Below, one piece after another: positions 1 through 9,158 of a stretch of 64,000 nucleotides of DNA. The DNA is from Klebsiella indica. Lineage in GTDB: Bacteria; Pseudomonadota; Gammaproteobacteria; Enterobacterales; Enterobacteriaceae. The DNA lies in assembly GCF_005860775.1 (NCBI RefSeq), contig NZ_VCHQ01000019.1, forward strand, positions 1 through 64,000, in the 5' to 3' direction. The stretch's first letter is position 1. Each line of letters begins with the position of its first letter. Under the pieces are notes generated by a model. The model was not told the DNA's origin. It searched no databases and saw only the letters and a program-made list of their open reading frames with translations. The translations under genes were made by a program, and so were the position numbers.

Positions 1-1349
1 GGATTAACAGATATGCCTGAACTAAAACCACCGCGCCACATCTCTACTCTACCCGCTTCAGCCCAGCCGTTGTCTGCGTAGTACATCAACGCTTGCCACT
101 GATTCAGGGCATAAGCGAACGCCTTCGCCAGTTCTGAGTGTCGCGACAGGGTTTTCATCTTTTCACGCAGCCAGTTTTCCAGTGATTTAAGAAGCGCTTT
201 CGTTTTCAACTGGCGTTCGGCAACCCGCTGTTCTGCTGGCATTCCCCTTATATCCGCTTCGATAGCATACAACTCGCCGATCCGTTTCAGCGCTTCTTCC
301 GTCAGGGCCGACGGAGTGCGGATATGCACATCATGGATCTTTCGGCGGGCATGGGCCCAGCAGCCCGCTTCCTTTATATGACCTTCGCGGTAGAGCTCAT
401 GGAACCCGGCGTAAGCATCCGCCTGCAGCACTCCGCTGAACCCCGCAAGATGGGTCTGCGGGTGGATGCCTTTTCTGTCCGGGCTGTATGCGAACCAGAC
501 CGCCGGTGGCGACGCTGACCCGGCGTTACGGTCGTCACGAACGTACGTCCATAACCGTCCGGTCTTCGTCTTTTTATTGCCCGGCAACAGCACCGGGACG
601 GGCGTGTCATCGGCGTGGAGCTTGCCATCAGTCAGCACATAGTTCCGAAGCGCCTCTTCCAGCGGTGACAGCAGCCGGCAACAGGCATCCACCCAGCCCG
701 ACAGCACTGAGCGGCTCAGCTCAACACCCTGGCGGGCATATATTTCTGACTGACGATACAGCGGTGTATGCTCTGCGTACTTTGATGTGAGTACCCGTGC
801 CAGTAGCCCCGGCCCGGCGATACCGCGTTCGATGGGCCGTGAAGGCGCCGGAGCCTGAACGATACGGTCGCACTTCGTACAGGCGTGTTTTTCGCGCACC
901 GTGCGGATAACCCGGAAGGCGCTGCGCATCAGCTCCAGTTGTTCGGCGGCATCCTCACCCAGATAACTCAGCGCCCCCCCACAGTCCGGGCAACAGGGCT
1001 CTGCCGGTAGCAGACGCTTTTCATCCCGGAGGAGTGATTCAGGGAAGGGTTTACGTGTACGGGTCTGGCGCAGCGGGCGCTGTACCGCCGGGTCATCCAC
1101 CCGGCCGGTCAGCGTATCACTTTCCTTTTGAAGCCGGTTCAGGTCGGCTTCCATCTGTGCGATACGGCGCGATATTTTTTCGGAGCGGCTGCCGAAGTTC
1201 ATCCGGCGGAGCTTATCCAGCTGTGCCTGCAGCTTGTCGATTTCGCGTTCACGGTCCGCCAGCTTTTCCAGCAGGGTACGGTTCAGCGCCTCCTGTTCGG
1301 CAAGAAGACGTTTCAGTTCATTGATGTCATCGGGAAGCGGGCTGTTCAT
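1..1349 (-). CDS. tnpC: IS66 transposase TnpC, C-terminus altered or missing, runs off window
   Basis: This is the DDE transposase of the IS66 element. The ATG at 1347-1349 opens a frame with no stop down to base 1. The product begins with a leucine-rich coiled coil (about residues 5-70), then a CxxC zinc-binding region (CCPDCGG) and the catalytic core with motifs such as LHADDTPVPVL and DAYAGFHELY. After the motif MYYADNGWAEA (around base 57) the sequence continues GRVEMWRGGF instead of the conserved DNNIAENALR-type stretch that I recall carrying the catalytic glutamate. The frame stays open but the last 90 or so expected residues are replaced. It is probably a deletion or a junction with other DNA, so the transposase is likely inactive. 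Confidence 0.75.
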   Translation of the reverse strand, partial: MNSPLPDDINELKRLLAEQEALNRTLLEKLADREREIDKLQAQLDKLRRMNFGSRSEKISRRIAQMEADLNRLQKESDTLTGRVDDPAVQRPLRQTRTRKPFPESLLRDEKRLLPAEPCCPDCGGALSYLGEDAAEQLELMRSAFRVIRTVREKHACTKCDRIVQAPAPSRPIERGIAGPGLLARVLTSKYAEHTPLYRQSEIYARQGVELSRSVLSGWVDACCRLLSPLEEALRNYVLTDGKLHADDTPVPVLLPGNKKTKTGRLWTYVRDDRNAGSASPPAVWFAYSPDRKGIHPQTHLAGFSGVLQADAYAGFHELYREGHIKEAGCWAHARRKIHDVHIRTPSALTEEALKRIGELYAIEADIRGMPAEQRVAERQLKTKALLKSLENWLREKMKTLSRHSELAKAFAYALNQWQALMYYADNGWAEAGRVEMWRGGFSSGISVN

Positions 1350-1396
1350 GCGGGGGATTTTACCAGGCTCATTCGCCCACGACCAGGATAAAAAGA

Positions 1397-1744
1397 TTAC
1401 AGCATAGTCAGGGATGTCAGCAGTCTTTTAGGTTGCCGCCAGTCGATGCCCTCGAGGAGCATCGCCAGCTGTGCCGGGGTGAGGAAGACTTTGCCATCCC
1501 GGGCTGACGGCCAGGCGAAGCGCCCACGCTCCAGCCGTTTCGTCAGCAGGCATAACCCGTCGCCAGTTGACCAGAGGAGTTTCACCTGACTGCCACTTCG
1601 GCCGCGGAAGATAAAGACGTGACCCGACATCGGATCATCTTTCAGCGCGGTCTGCACCTTTGCGGCCAGCCCGTTGAAGCCGTTTCTCATGTCGGTGATG
1701 CCGGCGACCAGCCAGATTTTCGTGCCTGATGGTAGCGGGATCAC
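1397..1744 (-). CDS. tnpB: IS66 accessory protein TnpB
   Basis: A 115-residue protein of the IS66 Orf2 family, needed with TnpA and TnpC for IS66 transposition in studied members. It begins MIPLPSGTKIWLVAGITDMR and has the family landmarks GHVFIFRGR and KLLWSTGDGLCLL. Its length matches intact family members and it has no frameshift. The start overlaps the end of tnpA by 4 bp, which is the usual translational coupling in IS66 elements. tnpC follows 47 bp downstream. The exact molecular role of TnpB is not settled. Confidence 0.9.
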   Translation of the reverse strand: MIPLPSGTKIWLVAGITDMRNGFNGLAAKVQTALKDDPMSGHVFIFRGRSGSQVKLLWSTGDGLCLLTKRLERGRFAWPSARDGKVFLTPAQLAMLLEGIDWRQPKRLLTSLTML

Positions 1745-2157
1745 TGTTTAAGCTCCTGTATCAATATTGTCAGCAGGCCTTCGCTGACAGCGCCATCCAG
1801 ACGGAGCGTTCCGTGCCGGAACGTCACCTCACAGCTGATACTGAGGGTTTCCGACTTATCTGCAGGCGTTTCTGGCGGCACAGCCAGCAGGGCACTGGTG
1901 ACATCGAGTGTTACAGGGAGCAGCTGAGGAAGGTCTGCCGAAGGCAGCGGGAGTTTCCCCTCTCGCCACTGCTGACGCCATTTAAATAACAGATTGGCGT
2001 TGATGCCATTTTCAAGCGCCAGCTTTGATATGGACACACCGGGTTCACAGGAGGCTGCGACAAGCTGCTGCTTAAATTCGGGAGAGTAATTAGGGCGGCC
2101 CTTACGGCTGCCGGGAGCGACTGTTTTGTGCAAATCTGACATTTTGGTTCCCACCAC
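1741..2157 (-). CDS. tnpA: IS66 DNA-binding protein TnpA
   Basis: A 138-residue protein, first gene of the IS66 operon. Residues about 20-65 form an IS3/IS911-type helix-turn-helix (YSPEFKQQLV..GVSISKLALENGINANLLFKWRQQW), expected to bind the element's ends or help assemble the transposase. The C-terminal half is a less conserved linker. The track start at 2157 gives MVGTKMSD; the internal ATG five codons on (2142) is an equally plausible start. It is complete and overlaps tnpB by 4 bp. Confidence 0.88.
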   Translation of the reverse strand: MVGTKMSDLHKTVAPGSRKGRPNYSPEFKQQLVAASCEPGVSISKLALENGINANLLFKWRQQWREGKLPLPSADLPQLLPVTLDVTSALLAVPPETPADKSETLSISCEVTFRHGTLRLDGAVSEGLLTILIQELKQ

Positions 2158-2231
2158 TATTTGGTGGACACCACTTTGTCGAATTCATCAGATGATGACC
2201 AGACGGTGCTCGCTGGACGCTTACGAAACGA

Positions 2232-2948
2232 CTAATAGTCCCATGCCTCAAACGCCAGCGGCATCTTATTGAGCAAATCCCGGCGCTCGCGCCAGTTAGG
2301 GATCAAGCGGTCCATATGCAGCCGGAAGCGCTCGTTATGATGACGCTCCAGCAGGTGAACCAGTTCATGCACCAGAATATACTCCAGACACTCCGGTGGC
2401 TTCTTAACCAGCTCCAGATTGAGCCAGATTCGCTTTGTGGTGGTATTACAGGTACCCCAAAAGGTTTTCATCTTTTTGATGCCCCAGAACGTTGGGGGGA
2501 CACCGGATCTGGCCTGCCATTCGGGCAGCAATTTGGCAACCTGCCTCTTCAGTTCATGCCGATAAAAGTCGGTTAATACCAGCTCCTTATTTTCATTACT
2601 GGTTCCCGGCTGAATATAAAGCTGGAGTTTATTGTTTCCCGCGACCTTCACTTCATGGCGTCCCTGGCGCTCGATCACAAACAAGCGATACTTACGGCCC
2701 CAAAGATAGTGGCACTCTCCACTGACCATCTCCCGCTCGGATTGGCGGGGCTGTCTGGCAAAATCCTGCTGCTGCTTTCGGATCCAGCGAAAGCGGGAAG
2801 CTACAGCCATCCGTATCGCCGTTTCCGTCATGTGTTCCGGGGCAGAAACGCGGACTTTGCCGTCAGGCGGCAGGACGCTGATATGCAAGTTCTTAATCGC
2901 TTTACGATTGATCTGTAAGCGTAGCGTGCCTATCTGCATGACCGGCAT
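2232..2948 (-). CDS. YgjP-like (DUF45) zinc metallopeptidase, last gene of hsd operon
   Basis: A 238-residue protein of the YgjP/DUF45 (M48-like, SprT-like fold) family. The zinc motif is HELVHLLERHHNERF: HExxH followed by a distal histidine, with the glutamate as presumed general base. An N-terminal beta-rich region (first 80 or so residues) precedes a helical catalytic part. The start codon overlaps the hsdR stop as TGATG, so the two are translationally coupled. DUF45 genes are often found beside type I hsdR genes, but their substrate is unknown; regulatory proteolysis of the restriction subunit is one possibility and is only inference. The IS66 element begins 7 bp past the stop codon. Confidence 0.85.
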   Translation of the reverse strand: MPVMQIGTLRLQINRKAIKNLHISVLPPDGKVRVSAPEHMTETAIRMAVASRFRWIRKQQQDFARQPRQSEREMVSGECHYLWGRKYRLFVIERQGRHEVKVAGNNKLQLYIQPGTSNENKELVLTDFYRHELKRQVAKLLPEWQARSGVPPTFWGIKKMKTFWGTCNTTTKRIWLNLELVKKPPECLEYILVHELVHLLERHHNERFRLHMDRLIPNWRERRDLLNKMPLAFEAWDY

Positions 2949-5900
2949 CAGTGGTATTCCTTTTGCTTGCGGGCAAGCTCAAGAACGTCATCAATATTTA
3001 CGTTATAACTGGCGGTTTCTTCGCGCAGTGCACGGGCAAGCTCTCGTTCCTTAAAACGATCGCCAATCCACTCCGCTTTTTTGGTATAGCGGATTGTCGT
3101 ATCAATACGGGTTGCCAGCACCTCGTCATGACCGAAGTTATCATAAAACGCGCGCTTTGCCTGCGTATCCATTGTTTCAGGATAGGATGCTCCGTTGGTT
3201 TGTTCTGGGCGTATGACCTGCTTGCTCAAATCCCGGATACGTTCCAGATACTGCTGATAATCAAGCGCATTCTGGCGGCGAAGGGTAATCAGCTCATCCA
3301 GCAAAAGCGACATGCGTCCGTAGTATTTTGGGTTCACCGGGTTTTCATCCACGATGGTTTTACGCACGTTGTTTTCGATGGTTTCCGCCATCGCATCCTG
3401 ATTGTTGCGGATCTCGTCCGGCAGAGCAGCGGTTGCTGCTGCGCCTTTTTCAACAATCAGCTCAATCAGGCTTAACTCTTCGAAATCCATAAGCACTTCG
3501 CTACCGTCGGCGCGAACGTACATATCCAGCAGGTGGCGCATGGCGGGCTCAAAGCGCTTCATGTCCAGTAGATCGCCGCTGGTCAGTTTAATGTCGTAGC
3601 GCAGTCTCTCGAATTTAGCGACTTCGGCGCGAATGCTTTCAACTTCCTCATCGGTATAGCCCGCTTCCTGCATTTCATTCGCCAGGCTGGCGTAAGCGCG
3701 CAGCAGGCGGGCGACATTCTGATAGAACGAAAGGCGCAGCGCCTCTTTTTCACCTAATATCGTCTGGTTTTCCCCCGACTGACCACAGAAATAGTGCTGA
3801 TAGTCCTGCAATTCGCGCGGAGCATTGACAGGTTCACATAGGCTGCGAACTACCTCTAGCGCGCTGTCGAGATCTAGCTTTGCCTGCTCCAGACGATTTT
3901 TTAACAGCCCATCAACATCATCGCGATCGTAATCGTCAAACGCGCCCGTGGTGTAATCGGTTATCGCTTTATCCAGAGAGCGGAACAGATCTTTATAATC
4001 GATAATATAGCCGTACTCTTTATCTTCCCCGTCCAGCCTGTTTACCCGACAAATCGCCTGAAACAGCGTATGGTCTGTCATGGTTTTATCAATATAAAGA
4101 TAGGTCGCAGACGGTGCATCAAAGCCGGTTAGCAGCTTATCCACCACGATAAGCAAACGCATTTGCCCCGGTTCATTTATAAAGCGTTGCTTAACGTCTC
4201 GCTCGAATTCGGCTATACGACCAGCAATCTTCTCTTCGCTTTGTTCAAAATAGTCAGCCAGCATTTTGCGATAGGTCGAGAATTTGTAAAGTTTCTCGGT
4301 CAGGCCTGCGCCGGTTTCTTCACCTTTGATACTGGCAGCATCGGGACGGAAGCTGGTTACAATAGCCACTTTTCCAGCCAGATCGGTCTGGCTAAACATC
4401 TCGTAAACCTTACAAGCCTGATACACACTACTGCATACCAGCATGGCGTTGCCGCGCCCGTCCATCAGCCGCGGGCGGGTATCCATATCCAACAGAATAT
4501 CATTAACGATCTGCTCCAGCCGTGACTTGCTGGAAAGCAGTTTCTGCATTGAGCCCCACTTTTGTTTAAGCTGGGTTTTGGCTAAGTTCGACAAGCCACG
4601 CGTTTTGGCTTCAAACCAGTCATCGACCTTTTTCTCAGACGTCAGATACTGGTCAATATCGCGTGCCTCATAGCGCAGATCCAGCACCACCCCGTCGGCC
4701 ACAGCCTCATCAAACTTGTAGGTGTGGATATAAGGGCCGAACACTTCCACCGATTTCTTTTTATCTTTCTTCATCAGCGGCGTGCCGGTAAAACCGATAA
4801 ACAGGGCTTCCGGCAGAATAGCGGTCATCGCGTTATGCAATTTGCCGGACTGCGTACGGTGGCACTCATCGACGAAGACGAACAGATCGCCTTTGGCGCG
4901 GAACGTTTTTGTCAGGGATTGCTGTAACTCGGTGATGAAATCGTCGGTTGCCGCGGTGTCTTCTGCTTCACTACGACGACCAAACTTATGCACCAGCGAG
5001 CAGATGAGCCACGGGTTAGGATGATTGAGCGTCGCGATAAGGTCGTTGCCGCTGGAGGTGCGATAAATCTCTTCATCCACCCCCATAAACACGCTTTCGA
5101 TCTGTTCATCCAGCTCGGTGCGGTCGGTCACAATCAACACGCGTGAATTCGGCACATTTTCGCGGATCCACTTCGCCAGCCAGACCATCGTCAGGCTTTT
5201 ACCCGATCCCTGCGTGTGCCAGATAATCCCGCCTTCACGACGAGCAATATGCTGTTTAGCCGCCTCGACGCCGAAGAACTGATTATGGCGACAAAGTTTT
5301 TTCACTCCAACGTCAAAGGCCATGTAATTATGGACGATATCTAGCAGCCTTGACTTGTTGCAAAGACGACTTAAATGAAAGTCGAGTTTATGCGTATATG
5401 CATCGGTATTCTCTTCTTTCCATTCCAGATAATACTTTTCCGGCGTTTCGATGGTGCCGTAACGCAACCCCTGCGTATCGTTACCCGCCATCACCAGTTG
5501 CATGGTGGTAAAGAAATTGCGGATAAAGGTTTTCTTCTGATTGTCGAGATTCTGCCGGATGCCTTCGCTGACGTGGACTGAAGAGCGTTTAAGTTCAATC
5601 ACGCCCAGCGCGATGCCGTTAACGTACAGCACCAAATCGGGGCGCTTGCTGTATTCACCTTTTATCGTCACCTCATCGGCGATGGCGAAATCATTGGCTT
5701 CAGGATGCACCCAGTCAATCAGCCACACGGTCTGGTTCTGCTCGCCCGCGCCTTCCTTCTCCTTCGCGCCGTAACGCAGCAGGCGATAGACCTCTTTATT
5801 GGCGTAATACAGCTTCTTGCCTTCGCCCAGCGCGGCGGCGGAATCCAGTTGCCGAAGCACGCGGGTAATCAGCGTATCGCTGACGCCACGCCGTTTCAGC

Positions 5901-6043
5901 CATGCGCTCAGTATGTCCGTGTCGATATTGCTGTCACCGGCATATCCAGCGCTCCGCCCCAAATAACGGTATCCTAAATCCTTAACAAAAAACTGAATCA
6001 GACGCTGCTGTGTGGCGCGTTCGCGCTGGCCTATGGTACTCAA
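2948..6043 (-). CDS. hsdR: Type I restriction enzyme, R (endonuclease/translocase) subunit
   Basis: A 1031-residue HsdR that cleaves unmodified DNA after ATP-driven translocation, in complex with HsdM and HsdS. The N-terminal nuclease shows the PD-ExK signature (D136 followed by E150-L-K152). The SF2 motor has Walker A TQGSGKS at 277-283 and Walker B DECH at 392-395, and later helicase motifs include FTGTPL and QAICRVNR. The C-terminal 300 residues are the helical region that contacts the methyltransferase. The start is TTG at 6041-6043, preceded by AGGGAGA at good spacing; no better ATG lies nearby, and the N-terminus (MSTIGQRERATQQ) is typical. It follows darG by 20 bp and is coupled to the metallopeptidase gene. 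It looks intact. Confidence 0.95.
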   Translation of the reverse strand: MSTIGQRERATQQRLIQFFVKDLGYRYLGRSAGYAGDSNIDTDILSAWLKRRGVSDTLITRVLRQLDSAAALGEGKKLYYANKEVYRLLRYGAKEKEGAGEQNQTVWLIDWVHPEANDFAIADEVTIKGEYSKRPDLVLYVNGIALGVIELKRSSVHVSEGIRQNLDNQKKTFIRNFFTTMQLVMAGNDTQGLRYGTIETPEKYYLEWKEENTDAYTHKLDFHLSRLCNKSRLLDIVHNYMAFDVGVKKLCRHNQFFGVEAAKQHIARREGGIIWHTQGSGKSLTMVWLAKWIRENVPNSRVLIVTDRTELDEQIESVFMGVDEEIYRTSSGNDLIATLNHPNPWLICSLVHKFGRRSEAEDTAATDDFITELQQSLTKTFRAKGDLFVFVDECHRTQSGKLHNAMTAILPEALFIGFTGTPLMKKDKKKSVEVFGPYIHTYKFDEAVADGVVLDLRYEARDIDQYLTSEKKVDDWFEAKTRGLSNLAKTQLKQKWGSMQKLLSSKSRLEQIVNDILLDMDTRPRLMDGRGNAMLVCSSVYQACKVYEMFSQTDLAGKVAIVTSFRPDAASIKGEETGAGLTEKLYKFSTYRKMLADYFEQSEEKIAGRIAEFERDVKQRFINEPGQMRLLIVVDKLLTGFDAPSATYLYIDKTMTDHTLFQAICRVNRLDGEDKEYGYIIDYKDLFRSLDKAITDYTTGAFDDYDRDDVDGLLKNRLEQAKLDLDSALEVVRSLCEPVNAPRELQDYQHYFCGQSGENQTILGEKEALRLSFYQNVARLLRAYASLANEMQEAGYTDEEVESIRAEVAKFERLRYDIKLTSGDLLDMKRFEPAMRHLLDMYVRADGSEVLMDFEELSLIELIVEKGAAATAALPDEIRNNQDAMAETIENNVRKTIVDENPVNPKYYGRMSLLLDELITLRRQNALDYQQYLERIRDLSKQVIRPEQTNGASYPETMDTQAKRAFYDNFGHDEVLATRIDTTIRYTKKAEWIGDRFKERELARALREETASYNVNIDDVLELARKQKEYH

Positions 6044-6063
6044 AGGGCGCTCTCCCTAAATGT

Positions 6064-7131
6064 TCAGCAATGGAACTCCATCACGCGGTTTATGGCGAAT
6101 TGAAGATGATTATCATCAAATAACTTCATCTTACGGCTGGCCCAGCGTTCACCCGCAGGCCATTGGTGAAGCCCCTCTTTTACGGAATCCAGCGTGGGCA
6201 GGCATTCTCCTCGGGTCAGCAGCCAGTCAACGGTCGCCAGCAGCTCCAGACCAAACGGTGATTCAAAGCCGTCAATCAACTGACTGACCTGCTCAAGCGC
6301 CGGTAGCCACTCTTTGGCCTCGTTGTTCAGCCAGAGGTTGACGTGTTCTTTTTCCCGATCGTTAAACCAGATCACGTCCAGCGGCTGGCTGTCTGGGATG
6401 CGTTTCTCGGCTTTCAGATAGGTGCCGTCCAGCGCATTAAGCAGATGGTTCAGGTTGGGGGAAAAGGGACCGTAATTGTGCGCCTCAAAGCGCAGCTTTA
6501 ACACGTCCTCCTGCTGGTGCAGTTCAATAGCGCGTTGTAACAGCCATGCCAGCTTCTGGATTTCCAGCAGGCTGCACTCCATGCCTAGCACCCAGTAGCG
6601 GCGCACCAGTTCAGCGATCATCGCTCTGGCGGGTGTGAGCTTTTTTACGCCGGTGCTCTTGGCGACGTTCTGGTATTTTTCGGTAGGCTCATAAATCAGG
6701 ATTTCTGTGCCCGGAAGGTCGCCCAGCGCAGATTCAATCCGCGCCCGGACGTCCGGCCAGTTCAGGCCACCGTTGCCTGCGCCCAGTGGAGGAATGGCGA
6801 TGGACTGCACTTTCTCTTCGATCAGAAAGCGGCGCAGGTCCTGCAAGCCGTCCTCAATCCACTCCATGCGGGAGTCGGCGCGCCAGTGCTGCTTGGTTGG
6901 GAAGTTGACAATCCAGCGCGGCCCCATCAGTTCGCCGGTTTCGGTAATAAACATTTTACCTGTCATTACCTGCTTATGTTTGCAGGCGAGAGCATAGGCT
7001 TTCATATTGTCCGGGAAGCGCTCTTTGAACATCAGCGCTATGCCTTTACCCATGACACCGACGGTATTAACCGTATTCACTAGTGCTTCTACGGGCGCAT
7101 CCAGTAAATTGCCTTGTGTAAATGTAATCAT
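6064..7131 (-). CDS. darG: DarG antitoxin: macrodomain DNA ADP-ribosylglycohydrolase
   Basis: A 355-residue antitoxin. Residues 1 to about 155 form a macrodomain ([20 protein letters not shown], then [11 protein letters not shown] and the loop [11 protein letters not shown]) that in characterised DarG removes ADP-ribose from thymidine bases. The rest is the helical C-terminal domain that, in studied systems, also blocks DarT directly. A longer frame starts at 7227, but it lies inside darT. The ATG at 7129-7131 overlaps the darT stop as ATGA and gives the canonical N-terminus, so I chose it. The gene is inside the hsd operon, between hsdS and hsdR. Confidence 0.93.
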   Translation of the reverse strand: MITFTQGNLLDAPVEALVNTVNTVGVMGKGIALMFKERFPDNMKAYALACKHKQVMTGKMFITETGELMGPRWIVNFPTKQHWRADSRMEWIEDGLQDLRRFLIEEKVQSIAIPPLGAGNGGLNWPDVRARIESALGDLPGTEILIYEPTEKYQNVAKSTGVKKLTPARAMIAELVRRYWVLGMECSLLEIQKLAWLLQRAIELHQQEDVLKLRFEAHNYGPFSPNLNHLLNALDGTYLKAEKRIPDSQPLDVIWFNDREKEHVNLWLNNEAKEWLPALEQVSQLIDGFESPFGLELLATVDWLLTRGECLPTLDSVKEGLHQWPAGERWASRKMKLFDDNHLQFAINRVMEFHC

Positions 7132-7784
7132 GAGAAGTACCACCCAGCCCGCGCGTGAACGGGCATTGACAGATTGCGTTGAGACAACCACTGCTCTAAT
7201 TGTAACCTGACGCCATCGTTGTAACAAATCATCCCGCCCAGCAGTGAGATTGGGCAGTGCTTCCAGATTAACGCCTCAGCCTGATAGCGTTCAAACTTGC
7301 CAAGATCGTCCTGATCGCGACGGAAATCCCGTGCTTGTAAGATTGGCCAGTCGATCCGATGCAGATTGTTTAGATCGGTATAATAATTCGCCAGATTATA
7401 GTAGGCGTGGCTGTCGGTAAACACGAAGGGAATGTTCTGCGCCGCCACGTGTCGCAGGCAGCTGACTAGAATAACGATTTCCTCATTGGGGCGCTGCTTA
7501 ATACCGCCACGCCCGCTGCGAATATTCATCAGCATCGGCGAGAAAGGAGTAAAGTAAAACGGCACATAATCATGCAGCGTCCCGCCCGTCCCCGCAGGCA
7601 CCGGATGCCCGGCGCGTTTGTCGATAAGCTCTGGGTTGCCGATATTAACCCAGTTTGCAGCCTGCGCTTGGCTGTTGCCACAGTGCAGGCCGTTGTCCAG
7701 TATCCACGGGATATTGTCCCGATGGACAATACGCCAGATCAGGGCTTTTTCCGGGTTGATATTAGCGCTGTAATCATAAACCAT
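7128..7784 (-). CDS. darT: DarT toxin: DNA (thymidine) ADP-ribosyltransferase
   Basis: A 218-residue member of the DarT family, which uses NAD+ to ADP-ribosylate single-stranded DNA. Landmarks are [11 protein letters not shown] near the N-terminus (NAD-binding histidine H21), [13 protein letters not shown] (residues 72-84) and [12 protein letters not shown], with E170 as the presumed catalytic glutamate. The family's usual length is about 210 residues, so this is full length. The SD AAGGGA precedes the ATG. It begins 12 bp after hsdS and overlaps darG by 4 bp, so the toxin is translated just ahead of its antitoxin. DarTG systems act as anti-phage abortive systems. The placement inside a restriction operon supports a defence role here. 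Confidence 0.93.
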   Translation of the reverse strand: MVYDYSANINPEKALIWRIVHRDNIPWILDNGLHCGNSQAQAANWVNIGNPELIDKRAGHPVPAGTGGTLHDYVPFYFTPFSPMLMNIRSGRGGIKQRPNEEIVILVSCLRHVAAQNIPFVFTDSHAYYNLANYYTDLNNLHRIDWPILQARDFRRDQDDLGKFERYQAEALIWKHCPISLLGGMICYNDGVRLQLEQWLSQRNLSMPVHARAGWYFS

Positions 7785-7796
7785 ATGCGTTCCCTT

Positions 7797-9158
7797 CTAT
7801 ATTAAGCGGGTTTTCCCGGTTAACAGCTCCTGCATCATCCCCTGTTTAAGCTGGCGGGTTTTGTCCAGACGCTGTTGCAGGGTCTGAATGTCCTTGTCTA
7901 TATCGGAGAGGATGGCGGCGATGGCGGTTTGCTCTTCAGGATGTGGTGCATAATATCCAAAGTGTACAAAGTCTTTTTGGTACAAATGCACAATTGTTGA
8001 ACCCGCAGTAATTCCGTTTATAAAATTATCAAATATTCTTGAAGTTAGAATAAAAAATAAATACTCAGGAACTATTTTGTCGTCCTTAGGCCTTATTAGA
8101 AACACCCCACTATTAAGTGTTGCGGGTAAAGGTAAAGCATTAATATATCCAGCCTTACCAATTGTTCCATCTTTGGTAATAAGGACATCATTAACTTTTA
8201 ATTGGATATTGCTATCTTGTTTATAACGCCATTCACTTACGAAACAACAGGAACTCCAATCAACGAGACCAGCATTAAAGTCTGTTCCAGTAACCAGATA
8301 GTATGTACCAGAACTTAAATATTCTTTTGTAGTAAGTGCTTGCCAACCTATTCTAGCTCTCAAAGAGCAATCCTTTCCGATATTAATATAGTTCCAATCC
8401 TCAGGAATCTCCCCCAACTCACTCTTTTTATGACCCTTAACAATACCATCACCCCGCAATGCAAACTGCGGCAAGCGGGTCTTGCCTGTCAATAGTTGCT
8501 GCATGGTTGCTGTTTTTATAGTTTGTTTTTTTGCGATTAGCTTCTCTAGTTTAAGAATAAAATTATCACAATCCGATAGCGTATCTGCTATTTTCTTCTG
8601 CTCTTGCTCATTTGGAAAAGGTACAGGAATAAGTCTGATCAAATCGGTATTAAGATTAGGTTGTCCATTCCCCGTTGCAATATTGTCGTGAAGACTTTTT
8701 GTTATTGTATTAATATAATGGATCAAAAATGATTTATTGCCGACTCGTTGATTAATAATCGCAGCAACACCATCATTTGCACAGCACTTCATACCTAAGA
8801 GTTTTGCAACACCAAGTGTCGCGCCACTATTAGAAATAATAAGAGTACCTTTTTCTAAGGTCCGGCTATGCTTAGAACCTAATTCGGTTAACATTGAGGA
8901 TGTCGTCATAACGACCTGTTGAGCATCCGGAATTGTCGTCAATGAAGCAACCGTAAGCCAAGGGATAAAATCACCCTCAAAATATTTAGGATCACCTGCT
9001 GGGCGAGGAGATCCCCCCCGAACAATATCGCCAAGTTCTCCAAGGTATTTGCAATCCCAATCCTCAGGAATAACCCCCACCTCAGTCATTTTAAACCCTG
9101 CAGGCACATTTTCCTCCGTTGTACCCGACTGCTGCTCACTCACCATTAAATCCACCAT
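7797..9158 (-). CDS. hsdS: Type I restriction-modification specificity subunit
   Basis: A 453-residue HsdS that selects the bipartite DNA target for both methylation and cleavage. Two half-subunits are visible: each starts with a GxIPEDW-type motif (about residue 30 and again about residue 240) and ends with a conserved helix reading LLTGKTRL (about 225 and at the C-terminus). Each half carries one target recognition domain. The two TRD stretches (about 7930-8400 and 8560-9050) are visibly AT-rich while the conserved helices and neighbouring genes are GC-rich, the usual sign of TRD exchange. I place the start at the ATG at 9156-9158 (TGATG overlap with the hsdM stop); GTG at 9164 and ATG at 9146 are alternatives. 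Confidence 0.93.
   Translation of the reverse strand: MVDLMVSEQQSGTTEENVPAGFKMTEVGVIPEDWDCKYLGELGDIVRGGSPRPAGDPKYFEGDFIPWLTVASLTTIPDAQQVVMTTSSMLTELGSKHSRTLEKGTLIISNSGATLGVAKLLGMKCCANDGVAAIINQRVGNKSFLIHYINTITKSLHDNIATGNGQPNLNTDLIRLIPVPFPNEQEQKKIADTLSDCDNFILKLEKLIAKKQTIKTATMQQLLTGKTRLPQFALRGDGIVKGHKKSELGEIPEDWNYINIGKDCSLRARIGWQALTTKEYLSSGTYYLVTGTDFNAGLVDWSSCCFVSEWRYKQDSNIQLKVNDVLITKDGTIGKAGYINALPLPATLNSGVFLIRPKDDKIVPEYLFFILTSRIFDNFINGITAGSTIVHLYQKDFVHFGYYAPHPEEQTAIAAILSDIDKDIQTLQQRLDKTRQLKQGMMQELLTGKTRLI

Larger units (their letters stand above)
57..2224 (-). mobile_element. IS66-family insertion sequence, left end missing
   Basis: Three genes in the order tnpA-tnpB-tnpC, all leftward, form a classic IS66 element. 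The right terminus is taken as 2224, where the minus strand begins GTAAGCGTCCAGCGAGCACC, the GTAA start typical of IS66 inverted repeats. The left boundary (about 57) is where the tnpC product stops resembling the ISEc8-like proteins I recall; no matching terminal repeat is seen there. The right end lies 7 bp beyond the stop codon of the metallopeptidase gene, so the insertion spared that gene. Confidence 0.8.
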
